Assembly (NCBI GenBank): GCA_007922195.1
Contig: ML681994.1
Span: 48,173,362-48,237,361, forward strand
Origin: Podocnemis expansa
Lineage: Eukaryota; Chordata; Testudines; Podocnemididae
DNA length: 64,000 nucleotides
Reading direction: 5' to 3'
Within the stretch, counting starts at the first letter, position 1. The number at the start of each line of letters is the position of its first letter. Below the pieces are notes generated by a model, which did no database searches, was not told the DNA's origin, and was given only the letters and a program-made list of their open reading frames with translations. Below are positions 47,752 through 60,144 of this stretch, piece by piece. The translations under genes were made by a program, and so were the position numbers.

Positions 47752-47819
47752 TGAGTATAAGGAGGAATGTTGGGAGGTAGAGGAGGGGAGAAAGAAAACT
47801 AAGAAGTACCTTTTTTTCA

Positions 47820-48081
47820 TTTAAGTACCACCTTTAGCGTGCACTAAAGCTATGCTAAAATTTCCTTTTGTGGATGCTCTGGGAATAAACTTAAAAGATT
47901 CCTAGCTCACACTAATGTAATCTTGTTTGTTCAGTAATGTAGTCTTCTTCTCACAGGATCCTATTAGCCCAAACAAGGGGCCTTTAAGTTCACGCTCAGT
48001 GTCCAAGCAGGAGGGGTGGTAGTGCAATACTTTGGTGTGCACTCCTTTAATCCGAATTGTAGGGCACTGTAGACATGCCCC
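47820..48081. mobile_element. Harbinger-like MITE, right end clear
   Basis: The right end GGCACTGTAGACATGCCC (about 48064-48081) inverts to GGGCATGTCTACAGTGCC. This matches the left terminus of the Harbinger element at 12555 (GGGCACATCTACATTGC) at most positions. The left boundary is uncertain. TTTAGCGTGCACTAAAG near 47832 pairs with GTGTGCACTCCTTTAA near 48037. Confidence 0.4.
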
Positions 48082-48764
48082 ACAACACAAGTTCAAATCA
48101 ATCTGGGCACTGCTCTTGCAGAACCCAGAGTATAGTACTGTACACTGAAGTGCAGTGTGAATCTGCTTTCATTTCTAATGTAAAATGTCATTAATGTCTT
48201 TAAAAGCTGTGAAAACACCACAACTAAAATACCATCTCTCGAATGCCATCAGCAAGATGCTATTTTTGAAAGCATGTGTGATATAGTGCAAGTTTTCCAC
48301 GCAATCTTTAATTTTATCAATGTTTTCATAAGGACTAAAGAGACTGAAATTTCTCAGTCTGTGAGAGAAAGGCAGCATTTCCGTTAACCACCTCAGAGAA
48401 GAAGAAAAGGTCTCAGTTTTACTCATAGGAGACATTTGGGCTCCAGTGGGTGTATAATGGGTTTCAGCAGCATCTCCACAATCCCACACTCTGAGAGCTG
48501 GGGTGCAATTAAAACTCAAGAAAGTGTGCTGAGTTTACTGCTGTCATTCCAGCTAAGAAACTAGGATGCTGGCTGTGGATGACTGAAAACGTCGTGCCTG
48601 GGTTGTGCTCCAAGGTTACGTAAGCTAATTACTCGCTAACCACCTTGCCTCCTCCACAGTTCTCTGGAGAAATGTAGTTCACTTTGGCTGTCTGCCTTAT
48701 CGATGATTTTCATGTTCAGAGGACAGTGCCACCTACTGATTCCTTCACAGAGTCACCTAGAGAC
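48082..48764. other. unannotated sequence
   Basis: No exon or repeat recognised. Confidence 0.4.
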
Positions 48765-49383
48765 TGTAATGGGGCAGCACCCACTTCTTACAAGCACCCC
48801 ATTCAGGTTGGTCAGTCTGCAGTCTTTCAGTTTCTAGTGACCCTGCCAGTGTTTTTCACATAGCTTTTAATCAGCAAGTCCGCTCTCTGCCTGAGTCACA
48901 CACACTGTTTGGATGCGAATCAGAAAAAAATCCCTTTCCAGGGTGTACACTCTTTACGTAGTCTTGGCCCTGGTGTGGGGTCTTATTTCCTGGGCTCTCT
49001 CTTTGGTGACACTGTCTTCCTGCAGAACTTCCCAGGCTCAGTCCCTACTCAATCCCTGTAGCAAACCAGAAGCTCTCTCACTCCCCCAGTTCCTGCAATC
49101 AACTCAGCTATCTGTGGCCCTGTTACTCTTTCAGCCAGTAAGGAACCCAGTCCTTTCTCCTCCAGCTCCAGACAGCAAGTGTCCGCTTCTCTGTTCTGCA
49201 GCAAACTTTATATAGTCCTGCTGAGCCCACATTGGCTGCTCCCTGCTTCCTCTCTCATTGGCAGCTTTCCTGCAAACACACTAGGTTGCCTAGAGGATTT
49301 CTCTTCTGCTCTCCCTGGGATGGGTTGCAGCTGGACCCTAAGGCCTTCAGCAGCAGATCTCTGGGCTAGCCTACCTTGTCACA
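48765..49383 (-). mobile_element. LTR-like block with TATA box
   Basis: On - it begins TGTGACAAGGTAGGC and ends GCCCCATTACA. A clear CTATATAAAG box lies at 49206-49215, and ATTAAA about 330 bases downstream could serve as a poly(A) signal. Sequence on the TATA's downstream side is pyrimidine-poor on -, as in some LTR R/U5 parts. No TSD and no internal retroelement sequence are visible. A promoter of an unknown gene is the alternative. Confidence 0.38.
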
Positions 49384-50672
49384 ATGGTGGTGGTTGTTGG
49401 ATTTTCTCCCCCCCCCCCCCCCATCCAAATACTGACCAGGCCTGAACCAGATTCACAAAAAATGACCTTGATCAAACTCAGAATCTAAGTGCTTAAAGGA
49501 CTACAAGTGAAAACACCTCTAAAAAAGCTACAGTTTGATGAGAGAGCAGACACACAGCATATTCCACTTGATCCATTTTATAGAACGCCTCACTGAAAAC
49601 ACATGATTTTGGTCGTCGAACAGTTTTTACTACCCAAGGAGCTTTCAAAGCTAGTCTGTGCTTCCAGGCACACCTCCTGCCAAGGGTGGTGTGTTGAGCA
49701 GTATTACGCATGAGGCATTTTGCTCCAGAGTGACCTCTGAATCTCCCCTCAGTGCATGCTGTTGTTCAGTGATCCATGAGCTGTTTATTCTCAGAGGGCA
49801 GACATACATTCCTCTTAATGGTAATAAATTAGGCCCACCTCCACCTGGACAACTGCTGAGCATCAAGCAAGGTAAGTGGATAGAAGGCAATTTCTCTTCC
49901 TTTCCCAATTGCTCCAAGACAGGAAGTGAGCAGATAAGTAGCATCATTTACTTATACTTGAAGGGAACCAAGGGTAAAGATTTTTCTTTTTGTCACTTCC
50001 TCCATTGCAAAAAACATGTAGTCCAAGTCACAATTTAGCTCTTCAGAGAAGGGAAACTGTGGTAAAAGATTTTTTTTTTTTTAATTGTGGTAATGAAATT
50101 TGGCCACATATCCAAGGTTCCAACCATGGCCCTTTGACTAAAAATGTCCTACTTTCTGGTTTTAATCCTTTCTAATACAGGTCTTTAATATTAATTCAGA
50201 TAAGTAGAATATTGCAAGGGAAAACAAAATTAAGCTGAAGGTTGCTGGAGAGCCCCTGAAAAATAACAGATGCGAAGGGAATCTAAACATGCTTTTAAGA
50301 TTCCACAACAGAACTTAGAACATGAATATCTTTCAAAGTCTGATCAGTATCTTCCTGCTGCTTTGTTTTAGCTCTGAATTCAGTGCTATAATTCAGAATT
50401 TTATTCTAGAATCATCATACATTGCATGACTTTTGCATCACATATGTTTAAATCTTTGACACCCTCTACCCTTCAAATGTCTGCTGTAAATTACACCTCA
50501 CAATCGCAGCATATATGGAACCATGACATTTCATTAGGAGATTTTTTTTAAACAGAATATCAAGAAAGAAAGATCCAAATAAAAAACAGAACATTGTTTA
50601 AAGTTAGGCACATGCTACCTGATCACCTTTCTGAATCTGGGCATGAGTCAGAAGGTTAATTATTCTACCTGC
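49384..50672. other. unannotated sequence with a C homopolymer
   Basis: A run of C at about 49409-49423 and a T run near 50070-50081. No exon recognised. Confidence 0.4.
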
Positions 50673-50787
50673 AAAACCAAAAAGGAATCCTGTGGCACTT
50701 TCAAAGGTTAACAAATTTATTGACTCCTTGTTAGTCTTTAAAAGTGCCGTAGGACAACTAGACTAACAAGTCTACACCTTTAGAATG
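50673..50787. mobile_element. minimal Penelope-like fold-back (115 bp) with TSD
   Basis: Left arm GGCACTTTCAAAGGTTAACA is answered by TTGTTAGTCTTTAAAAGTGCC. Only about 12 bases separate the arms, so the unit is nearly all terminus. Flanks attctacctgc (50662-50672) and attctatctgc (50788-50798) agree at 10 of 11; the match may extend to 13 of 15. The right copy keeps ACTAGACTAACAAG, part of the family's terminal segment. Confidence 0.88.
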
Positions 50788-53200
50788 ATTCTATCTGCCC
50801 AGCACATTGTACATTACTTTGTACAAAAATAATGCAGCAAGCAGTTCTGTAAATAAACACACTGTTGTCAAGTACGATCCTGCCTACTCCAAAAACAAAA
50901 TCAGTCAGCTATAAAGGGTAACATTTCATTTTAATTTATTGTAAATTTGGCCCATACTTTGTCATTAACAAAGCATCTAGTTTCCTCTTTGTTAGAGACA
51001 TATGTCTACTTCTGTGCTGTGTTGAAAATACACCCCTAGTTCATCACCAGAAGCAATCTGGTTATTATTTGGTGAATATAAACCCTGACCTGAGAAGATA
51101 TCCAGATTTTTCAGTGGCAGTTTCTGTCCATGACCTTTTGCCTCTAAACTCCACTTTTGCCAAGCTGACAATGTTTTGTTATAATATGGAGCCAACAAGC
51201 CCATACCCTCTGCTTCATTTTTACTGGATTATTAAAATAATAAATAAATGATGCAAACAGCAGATGCCAAAATATTTTAAATTCATGCTGCTATTGGCTC
51301 TTTATGACATTATTGCTGAGACAAGTTAGGGGTATTAGTCCACAGAAATCCAGGCACTTTCTGATGCCCAATCTAGGAGACGGATGAAGTGATACAGACT
51401 GTCTCCTCATCAGACATCAGGCTGCAGGCATTGGACCAAGGCCAAACAAAAACAGTCATTAATGAGTTATTTTTGTTATTACTTGTTCTGCGGCAGTGCT
51501 TTACAATAACATAAGCCACTAAGGGGACAATTTTAAATCAAATTGTGAAAATAAAAACACATTCTTTTTAGTGTATTTGTGTGCATCTATTCCCTCTCAC
51601 CCATCCTCCATAAACCAATTTCTCTTTAAGTGAATACTGAACTGAGATCAATATGAGCACATGCCATCCTATGCAATACCTTTCTGGTCGGTACATTTAT
51701 TGCATGTATAATAATGTATAACATTCAGAGATGGCTTCCTTCAGAACAAGTTAAGGAAAAAATGAGTTTATGTTTAAAAAGGTAAAAAACTGCATTACTG
51801 TATTAAAAAATATTCAGTTTAATAACTTCACTCCCTGAAAAAATCCAAAGTTTGATCTTTAGTTCCTCAAATCCCAAACTGTAAGCATGTGAAAAATTAA
51901 AGACTAAAAAGCAAGAGAGAGAATGTGAGAGAAAAATCAAAGCACAGTTGTTCCTGAATAAAAAACTTGTAGAATTGCATGTTCAGTGACATAAGTGGAA
52001 CACCATGATTTTAAATATATTTGTATATTATGACTGCCCTCTACACTGTTCAAGTTTACAAGCATACTTATTAGAAGGCTATGAGGTCTTCTAAGCATAC
52101 ACATGAACACACATTTAGTGGTAGGTCATCTTCCCAATGGAATTGAAAACAGTTTTTTCATGTCTTTTTAGGGAGTTGAAAGACATGAAATCAAGATCTC
52201 CATGTGTCAAAATATCCATCTTCAGTGAGGATGCTATCGAGTCTAAGTATGCCCTATAATAGAATAGGCTGATTTAAAATACTCTTTTTTTAAAATTTTA
52301 GAAAGAAAAATAAAACAAAATAATGAAGTTCAGGTAACCCTAAGGAAACAACCCTAAAGGCTAGACCTTGAGATCTTTATTCAGTTTGACCACAATGGGA
52401 GCTGACACGAGTAAGGACTAATTAAAATAACCTGAGAAACCATCTCAGGATTTCTGGTTTTTAAATATATTTTAGTTTTTGTGCTGCAGCTTTGTTATTT
52501 GAAAATTATCTCTCTCTGTTAAGTGCTTTGGGATGAAGAAGTGAAAAGTATTACAGAAAAACAGAGTTGTATCACTAGAGAGAAAAGCCACTCTCTGTTT
52601 TATCTACACAAAAGCAAAGTGTTTTCCACAAGGTCACTAATACAGCCAGAAATAGAACCAATGTCTGATTCATAGTGCAGTACCTGACAACTAGCCCTCA
52701 GTCCCTTCATCCAGTTTCACTTATAGTAATTGTAGGATTTGGCTTAACTATAGTAAGTAAAGCACTTTCAGACAGGACAATTGCCTATAAAGCTGACTGT
52801 GTCCGTTTGCACATTCCATGCTCCATCAAAAGGATCTCTGGGACTCTCAGATTTATTTTATTTTACACCAGAATAAAGTGAAGTAAAGAGATATTAATTA
52901 TTAATCTAAGTGAAAACCCTACTGATGTTACCAAAGTCAGTTAGGTTGTTGGCAATCTGCTAAGTAAGAACTGCTCAAATTCCCCTTGAGGTCAATTTGC
53001 TCACTTCAGCTGCACAGGCCTGGAGTTCACACAACAAGTAAAAGCTTTAATTTACACACCTAATTTTTTCAAGATATTTTTAAAAATTAGAAGGGTGAAG
53101 TTAGTTCAAATTGCTTGCCTTGGCCAGTTTCAGTAATACTGGAATTTTTTTTTAATGCTTTTCATCCCAAAGGATCACAAAAGTGCTTAGCAATCTAGTT
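50788..53200. other. unannotated AT-rich sequence
   Basis: No exon or repeat recognised in about 2.4 kb. Confidence 0.4.
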
Positions 53201-53520
53201 CCCTGTTTCTCAGCTGGTATTCTGCAGAACACTGCTGTTCCTCTGACATAGTGCAGGTGTCCCATAACCCATCCTGACTCCTCTCGTGGTGGGGGACTGA
53301 TTGGGGAGGGTGGAGGAGCTATTTAATGCCCCAGCCACAGCAAAGCTTGCAGGTTTTCAGCAGCAGATGTTGATGCACACCTGGAAGCTTTGCCACAACA
53401 GGGACATTTATCTCCTGCTACTGTTACCAGCTGTTTCAAGAATGTTTTCATCAGGTGTTCAGCATAAAGTAATTAATACCTTTAGGTGTTCCCCCATCCA
53501 CTAAAGGTTGAGAAACACTG
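53201..53520. mobile_element. hAT element (320 bp)
   Basis: Starts CCCTGTTTCTCAGC and ends GGTTGAGAAACACTG (inverse CAGTGTTTCTCAACC). Flanks atctagtt and atctaaat agree at 6 of 8. The interior repeats AGGTGTCCC and AGGTGTTCCCCC. Non-coding. Confidence 0.78.
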
Positions 53521-55950
53521 ATCTAAATAGCTACACCACAGACTATTAGCTGGATAGCAATAGCCAATAACCGTCAGAACACTGAGCACCAGAAGGGTGT
53601 GAGGAAGGACCTGCATGATCAAGGAGATGCTCAGTTACGACAGTCATACATGATAGAAAATTCACAAGTTAGAAAATTTAGGACTCTAAAGCAAAGGCAC
53701 ATGCTTATGAAAAGTTTCATAGGACCATTAACATCCAGGTACCATAGACACAGGGCTGGTTTCTAAGGTCTCACCAAAAGTTTTCCTTGTCGCTATCCCC
53801 AAATTCATCTAAATTGAAGTGCCATGCAATGAACTGGTTCATTTGCTTTGGGAAGATGAAGGACCAAGCCTGGCCTTTTGTGATTTAAATATGTGGGTTT
53901 CAGAAGACTAGGTCCATACCAAACTTGAGGCCTAATCTTCAAGTTTGTGTGTGTGTAAAATGTTTATTGCCTAAGAAATACACGTCTTCTGATGCTCAAC
54001 AACTAAACAATCCCATTCTTTGGAAACATACACTCTCATCTCCACACTCCTCTCATTTAGGGTCAGCTTCTAGGGACACGGCCCAGGTGCTACAACAGGC
54101 AATAAATGAAAATAAATGAAAAATCTGTGTTCAAATTATGTGGAATTATGAGCCACTTCACATATGAACAATGGCAGAACAGAGACCTATATATTCACAT
54201 TTTTAAACAACAAAAGGTTTATTTAGCCAGTAAATGTAGTTAAATGCTATATGCCAACTTTAAGGCCCCATGGGTTTGAAGGGAGGGGTGGGGAGACCAG
54301 GATGGCAGCACATTTGCCGTGTATTGGTCTTGCATGTACCTCCAAGCACTATATTACTTGTGCCACTTGCAAAACACTGATAATTTTTATTTAAAGATAG
54401 TCTATGGTATAATATTCCAAGAGCTCTGTGTGGTTCAAGGTTTATTTCTGAAAGGGTTTTTTATTTCTCTTGAATAAGATTTGAGTAATTGCTGCAAAAC
54501 CATTGTTTTGCCTTTTAAAACCTTTCTAGAATTCAAATGTAAAAAGATTTGAAACCTACCACTAGCATTGTAATACTGCATTTTAGTTCTTATCACATTA
54601 CCATGCAAAATTTTATTAGACTAATTTGCAATTTAATTTAGATGACTGATTTGTGGCATATACTATAGCCTGTTCCTCAATACTAATGAGATCTAGAGTG
54701 TTGAATCATCCTCCAACTCAGTTCCTTTTTCTTCCTAGTGCATAAATTTTTTGTCTTTCTTCCCTAAATTCTTTTCAATAAGCTGTAGGACTGGTTGTTA
54801 TTCATCTCTCCATTCCCTTTCTACAAAACAAACTCCAGGGATCTTCAGTAGATGAATTATCACCTGCCTGCATGGAAAAAGGGATTATACTCTGCAGAAC
54901 TGTCCTCCTCTATAAGTGATTCCAGGGAATTGGGGAGGTAGGAGTTTTAGGGAAGTAAGAATTACAGATTTGTTCTATTTCTGTAGTTGGGCGGTGGGAG
55001 AGGAAGAGGATAAGAAACCCAGCCAGAAATTGATTCAGCTATAACTTTCTTTGGATCCCTTCTAGGGCTCCTACTGAGCATGTAGAAAAGGACCAAGATA
55101 ATAACAGAATATTTATAACGAGCTATTCAGCTAAGGAAGGAAGAGAGGCCCAGGAAAGCAGCTGCATGGGGCAGCCATCCATGAAGATGACTCAACCGAA
55201 CACCAACAGGGAGTTCTTTATGCACAAATCACTTAGAACTGCTGAGCTGAGGGAGCTCACCCTCCAACACCTCTCACAAGGAGGCACTGTGCTACAGGAA
55301 ACAGAAAAAAATATGCAGATTCTTTTAGCTCTCTAGTCCTCTTCTTGGGTTTTTCCCACAGGAAAGGGAATGCTTGGTACAAGGAAGCTACCTATACTTA
55401 ATAGAAACTGGTGTTTTTTCTCTTTTGCAACTTGGATAATCAATGCTGTGAGGAAATATAGGTGAAAGCAGATGTCACTTAGCACAGAGACAAGAGAGTC
55501 AATTTGCTTTGCAAATATTATAGACCTGCTATTCTTTCTCTACATCTATGTCAGTCATTTCACTCTGGCCTTTCCTATGAGCAGCAAGCCCACCATCCTT
55601 CCTCAAATCAATGAGGTCTCCTTTTCTACATAGCGTCTCTCCTCTATCCCTGTGGTGCGTCTAGCAGACTGACTGTGCCCTTAGCCCTCCCTTCTTATCA
55701 GGGACAGTGTGCCTTTTGTTGAACTACCAGCATACAGAGCCCCAGGAAAGCTCCTTGGAAATTACAGACAGGTGAGGTAAAGTAAACACGGGGCAAAGAT
55801 GCAAATCTGTACCTGAATACCAACAAGAAAATCAGTGCTTAGCAATTTTCAAGAGAAGTAAATATAAAAGTAAAGAGGATGCATTGTGTTGCAAGCACTG
55901 AGGTCAGTGCTTGCACTGGCAAAATAAAGGAACATGTCAAAAGCAAGTAA
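53521..55950. other. unannotated AT-rich sequence
   Basis: No exon or repeat recognised in about 2.4 kb. Confidence 0.4.
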
Positions 55951-56205
55951 AAAACCCAAGGAGTCATGTGGCACTTTAAGACTAACAGATTTATTTTTCG
56001 CATGAGCTTTCATGGGAGAAAATCCCACTTCGGCAGATGCTTCGAAGATGGGTGAACTTACAGAATGGAATGAAAATAAATGCAAGGGGGTGTAAAACAT
56101 AGGATCAGATCATACAGTAACAGCAAATCAGAGCATTTGTTAGGTTCAAACCATGGGAAGCCTGAAGTCAAATTACCTTTTGTAATGGGAAAAGAACCCA
56201 TAGTC

Positions 56206-57036
56206 TCAATTAAGTCCTGCTTTCACAGAATTTAGCTTGCATATTAATTCGAGTTCAGCTGTTTCTCTTTGAAGTCTTGATGTCCCAGTCACATCTCCGA
56301 TGACAGTCATTAACAAATCATTTATCGAGTGATTACAAAGATGGAAGTGCTCAGCAACTGGTTTCTTTGTTCTGTGATTTCTGATATCAGCTCTGTGTTC
56401 ATTTATCCTTTTGCGCAGCTATCGTGCTGTTTGTCCAATGTATAAGGTGTTGGGGGATTTCCTGCACATGATGACATAGATCACATTAGTAGATGAGCAG
56501 GTAAATGAGCCTTTGATGGAGTAGCAGGCTTGATTAGGACCTGTGATGGTATCTGTTGTGTAGATATGTGGGCAGACTTGGCAGCGTGGTTTGTTGCAGG
56601 GGTGTGTGCCTGCTTCAGTGTTTCTGTTGTTAAATTTGTAGTTGCTGGTGAGTATCTGTTTAAGATTGGGTGGCTGTCTGTAGGAAAGGAGAGGTCTGTC
56701 TCCCAAGGCTTGAGAGAGAGAGAGAGAGGGATCATCTTTTAGAATAGGCTGTAGGTCCTTAATGATCTGCTGCAGAGGTCTGACTTGAGGGTTGTATGTG
56801 GTGACTAGTGGTGTTCTGTTGTTTTCTTTCTTGGCCCTCTCCTGTAGTAGATGACTTCGGGGAACCCATGTAGCTCTGTCAATTTTTCTTACTTCCCCAG
56901 GTGGGCACTGTAGTTTCAAGAATGCTTGATAGAGATCCTCAAGATGTCTCTCTGTCTGAGGGATCAGAGCATATGTGGTTATATTTTAGGGCTTGGCTGT
57001 AGACAATGGATCATGTGGTGTGTTTAAGATGGAAGC
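56206..57036 (-). pseudogene. PLE polyprotein C-terminus: RT end and GIY-YIG endonuclease (left arm)
   Basis: PLEs encode a telomerase-related reverse transcriptase followed by a GIY-YIG nuclease. This arm starts inside the RT-to-nuclease linker: HLEDLYQAFLKLQCPPGEV, then RSHLLQERAKKENNRTPLV, LKQILTSNYKFNNRNTEAG, the cysteine cluster CNKPRCQVC, and the nuclease core VIYVIMCRKSPNTLYIGQT. A TAG (56419-56421) follows GQTAR. Past it the same frame reads LRKRINEHRADIRNH, which supplies the conserved Arg and later nuclease helices, and ends GLN-stop at 56206. The catalytic RT palm is not present. Inactive because it is truncated and carries a stop. Confidence 0.9.
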
Positions 57037-57682
57037 TCGAAGTCATCTACTACAGGAGAGGCCCAAGAAAGAAAACAGAACACCACTAGTCACCGCATAC
57101 AACCCTCAAGTCAGACCTCTGCAACAGATCATTAAGGACCTACAGCCTATTCTAAAAGATGATCCCTCTCTCTCTCAAGCTTTAGGAGACAGACCTCTCC
57201 TTGCCTACAGACAGCCACCCAATCTTAAACAGATACTCACCAGCAACTACAGATTTAACAACAGAAACACTGAAGCAGGCACACACCCCTGCAACAAACC
57301 ACGCTGCCAAGTCTGCCCCCATATCTACACAACAGATACCATCATAGGTCCTAATCAAGCCTGCTGCTCCATTAAAGGTTCATTTACCTGCTCATCTACT
57401 AATGAGGTCTATGCCATCATGTGCAGGAAATCCCCCAACACCTTATACATTGGACAAACAGGACAATAGCTGCGCAAAAGGATAAATGAACACAGAGCTG
57501 ATATCAGAAATCACAGAACAAAGAAACCAGTTGCTGAGCACTTCCATCTTTGTAATCACTCGATAAATGATTTGTTAATGACTGTCATCAGAGATGTGAC
57601 TGGGACATCAAGACTTCAAAGAGAAACAGCTGAACTCGAATTAATATGCAAGCTAAATTCTGTGAAAGCAGGACTTAATTGA
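57037..57682 (+). pseudogene. PLE polyprotein C-terminus: GIY-YIG endonuclease (right arm)
   Basis: Mirror copy of the left arm. It starts at RSHLLQERPKKENRTPLV and continues through the CNKPRCQVC cluster and VYAIMCRKSPNTLYIGQT, which has the YIG half-motif. The stop TAG lies at 57467-57469, at the same codon as in the left arm. The frame then reads LRKRINEHRADIRNHRTKK and VAEHFHLCNHSINDLLM, ending GLN-stop at 57680-57682. The Met codon at 56993 lies in left-arm sequence and is not a real start. The shared stop says both arms descend from one already-broken template. Confidence 0.9.
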
Positions 57683-57992
57683 GACTATGGGTTCTTTTCC
57701 CATTACAAAAGGTAATTTGACTTCAGGCTTCCCATGGTTTGAACCTAACAAATGCTCTGATTTGCTGTTACTGTATGATCTGATCCTATGTTTTACACCC
57801 CCTTGCATTTATTTTCATTCCATTCTGTAAGTTCACCCATCTTCGAAGCATCTGCCGAAGTGGGATTTTCTCCCATGAAAGCTCATGCGAAAAATAAATC
57901 TGTTAGTCTTAAAGTGCCATACGACTCCTTGGTGTGGAGTGTTTTGTTTTGTTTTGCTGGACTAGACTAACACAGCTATCCCTTTGGAAATT

Positions 57993-59881
57993 GACAAAAA
58001 GAAAGTAACACTTCTTAAAGAAGACAGTGAACTTAGGGATGAAGAGTCAATATGAGAAGCTTTTACTTGGGCTTTAATGAAAGAGAACATGGCACGCTCG
58101 TGTAAATGAATTTGTGCATCCTTTTTGTTTTGCCAGACAACTGCTGTTAATAGCATAGGGGCCTATGGATGACCTTGTGTGACAAAGATGACTGGCAGCA
58201 AAGACCCTTCCCAGTGCAGATAACAGCACTTATAAGAAGCTGAAAGAAAATGATGATGCTTTAGTATCAAAACTGCTGGAATGAAATGTGGTGTCCACTG
58301 AGAGTTTTGACAAGTCGTCTGATATTTTGGACCATCCAGTTCTTGGTTTTCTGTTTTCATTTATTTTGTTTCAAAGTGAATAAACCACATTGTTATATGC
58401 TGATATGACATTCATCCCCTCTGCTGACAACTGTTTTGTTGATACAGCAATAACTGACATGTTTGAGAGGTACCAACTGACTTGGGAAAATGTGCCACAA
58501 CTAACACCGATTTTGCTTCCAACATGGACAAATTTGCACAGGAGATTAAACGCAATCAGAAACCAGAGCTGCTACGTTATCATCAGTCCTGCTAATCTGA
58601 TTAATGTAGCACTGTCAGCAGCTACCACTGCAAAAGAAATGAAAGATGTGAAATCTTGCATCCTTGGATTCGGGACCATTTTCAAGCACACAAATAAGCT
58701 GAAGGTTTTATTTTATACAGTGTGAGACAAGTGCAGAGCCAACTGCTGATTATCTACCCCTGTTATGCCACATTTGTGGATGAGCTTGTAGATCTTTGCC
58801 TGTCATGTAAATAATGCATCTCTTAGCTCATCCTAAGTTTGTTAGTTCTAAAGCAGAAACTTTGAAAAGACAGGCAAATAACCAAAATGACTGCCCAATT
58901 CTGCACATCAAGGTAACGTTCACTGTTGAAAACTTGGATTCCCTCTATGAGACACAAAAAACCAATGGAATTTTCTCTAATGACTGCTAGCATGTTTGCC
59001 AATTCAGACATTTACCAGATCCTAACAACCAAAATCTCAGCTGGATTGAGTACAAAAACTACAAGAGAAACTTATAGCAGGAAAACCCAGCTATTTTGGG
59101 AACTCCTTCTCACCCCAGGACACTAGAAAGCCATAAAAGTGTTCAAAATCTTCAACAGCAAGAAATGAGAAATTTCTCAGTAACCCATAATCTGAACCCC
59201 AGTGTGTTCAGTGCCAAAGACTCTTTTCAGACTGTCACCTATATGCTGCATTCCTTACTCAAAATGAATTTTGGAGCAAACAACTGTTATGCCAGAGCAT
59301 TTCAACTATTTTCCACTAAAGATGAAATTTCAAATCTGAAGGGGGAATTAACTGCTTACATGAAATTATCCTACCTAGACAATCCGAAACAGTATGTACT
59401 GGCTTTTTTAGACATTCATTGAAACACACTTCTCAATTTCAGCCAAACAATTTGGTGAGTCAAGAGCATATTTAATGCACAGCACATATTTTCAAAATCG
59501 GACTACCTCTGAGACAGCTCAACATCAGTGAGGATACTTAGAAGGAAATTAGCAAGCATATGCAAACCAGTATTTCTGGAAAAACTACTAGCACACAGAA
59601 TTACAAAGATATAGATGTCTGTTTAAAAAAGTTTAAATTATAATGTAGTAAAAAGTATATACACCAAATGCTGTTTCATTTATCTTTTTCCCCTCAGCTT
59701 TTTTGTTTAATTATTGTTTTATTATTTATTTAATTTTTAACCTGATTTCATCCTGGTTTTAGTGTTTGGAAAAAACACTGGCAGGTTCCCAGGTTTCTTG
59801 CTTTGTTTTTACACAAAAAATGACAACTCAAAATACTACACCTAACACAGACTCCCAGCTCCCAATCCCTGTACCTAGTGC
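57993..59881. other. sequence with a weak coding-like remnant
   Basis: Apart from the remnant listed at 58420-58730 nothing is recognised. Two further open frames (58926-59126, 59096-59422) have no family features I can name. Confidence 0.35.
58420..58730 (+). pseudogene. possible hAT transposase core remnant
   Basis: The + frame reads CFVDTAITDMFERYQLTWEN. A frame change gives TDFASNMDKFAQEIKRNQK, and a return to the first frame gives LINVALSAATTAKEMKDVK. The pattern FVDT..Y.L.W.NV..-T/D-D-A..M..-..-H-LINV is like the catalytic core of some hAT transposases, where an Asp is followed by a conserved H-x-x-N segment. I see no ends or C-terminal domain, so function and family are uncertain. It may equally be a remnant of an unrelated gene. 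Confidence 0.3.
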
Positions 59882-60144
59882 CAATGTTTCCTCTAAGCTG
59901 ATGATGCAGCTGAGCAACTTCCCTGCTGACCCTGGAGCAGGACCCCTGGGCCACTCCCCATCAGCTCCCCAACTGCATCCATAACTTGCTCAGTTGTATC
60001 ACCAGCTTAGAGAGGGAACATTGCATAGATGTTGTGTCTTCTCCTGCAAACTCCAGTAAATTAACAAAACTACAGTATTTCACTTTAACATTTTTATTAA
60101 ACAAATGTGAAACAATGATGCTGCCTCCCAAGCCTCCTCTAACA

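Larger units (their letters stand above)
55951..57992. mobile_element. 2-kb head-to-head Penelope-like palindrome
   Basis: Two 5'-truncated PLE copies meet 5' to 5' near 57037. The left copy (55956-57036) is on -, the right (57037-57992) on +. By eye they differ at about 10 positions per 400 bp. The left copy extends further 5' than the right, so the arms are unequal. The right copy has the family's 3' terminus (CTGGACTAGACTAACACAGC, then CCCTTTGG); the left one stops shortly after GGAGTC. Flanks gtcaaaagcaagtaa (55936-55950) and gacaaaaagaaagtaa (57993-58008) match but for two substitutions and one indel, a probable target duplication. Confidence 0.92.

Noticed and set aside
56993..57036. 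Met at 56993 as the start of a GIY-YIG protein
   Set aside because: Those bases belong to the inverted left arm. The right-arm PLE homology begins at about 57037.
55951..57992. Twin-priming inversion, as in L1, to explain the palindrome
   Set aside because: Twin priming yields two non-overlapping parts of one copy. Here both arms contain the same 3' region.
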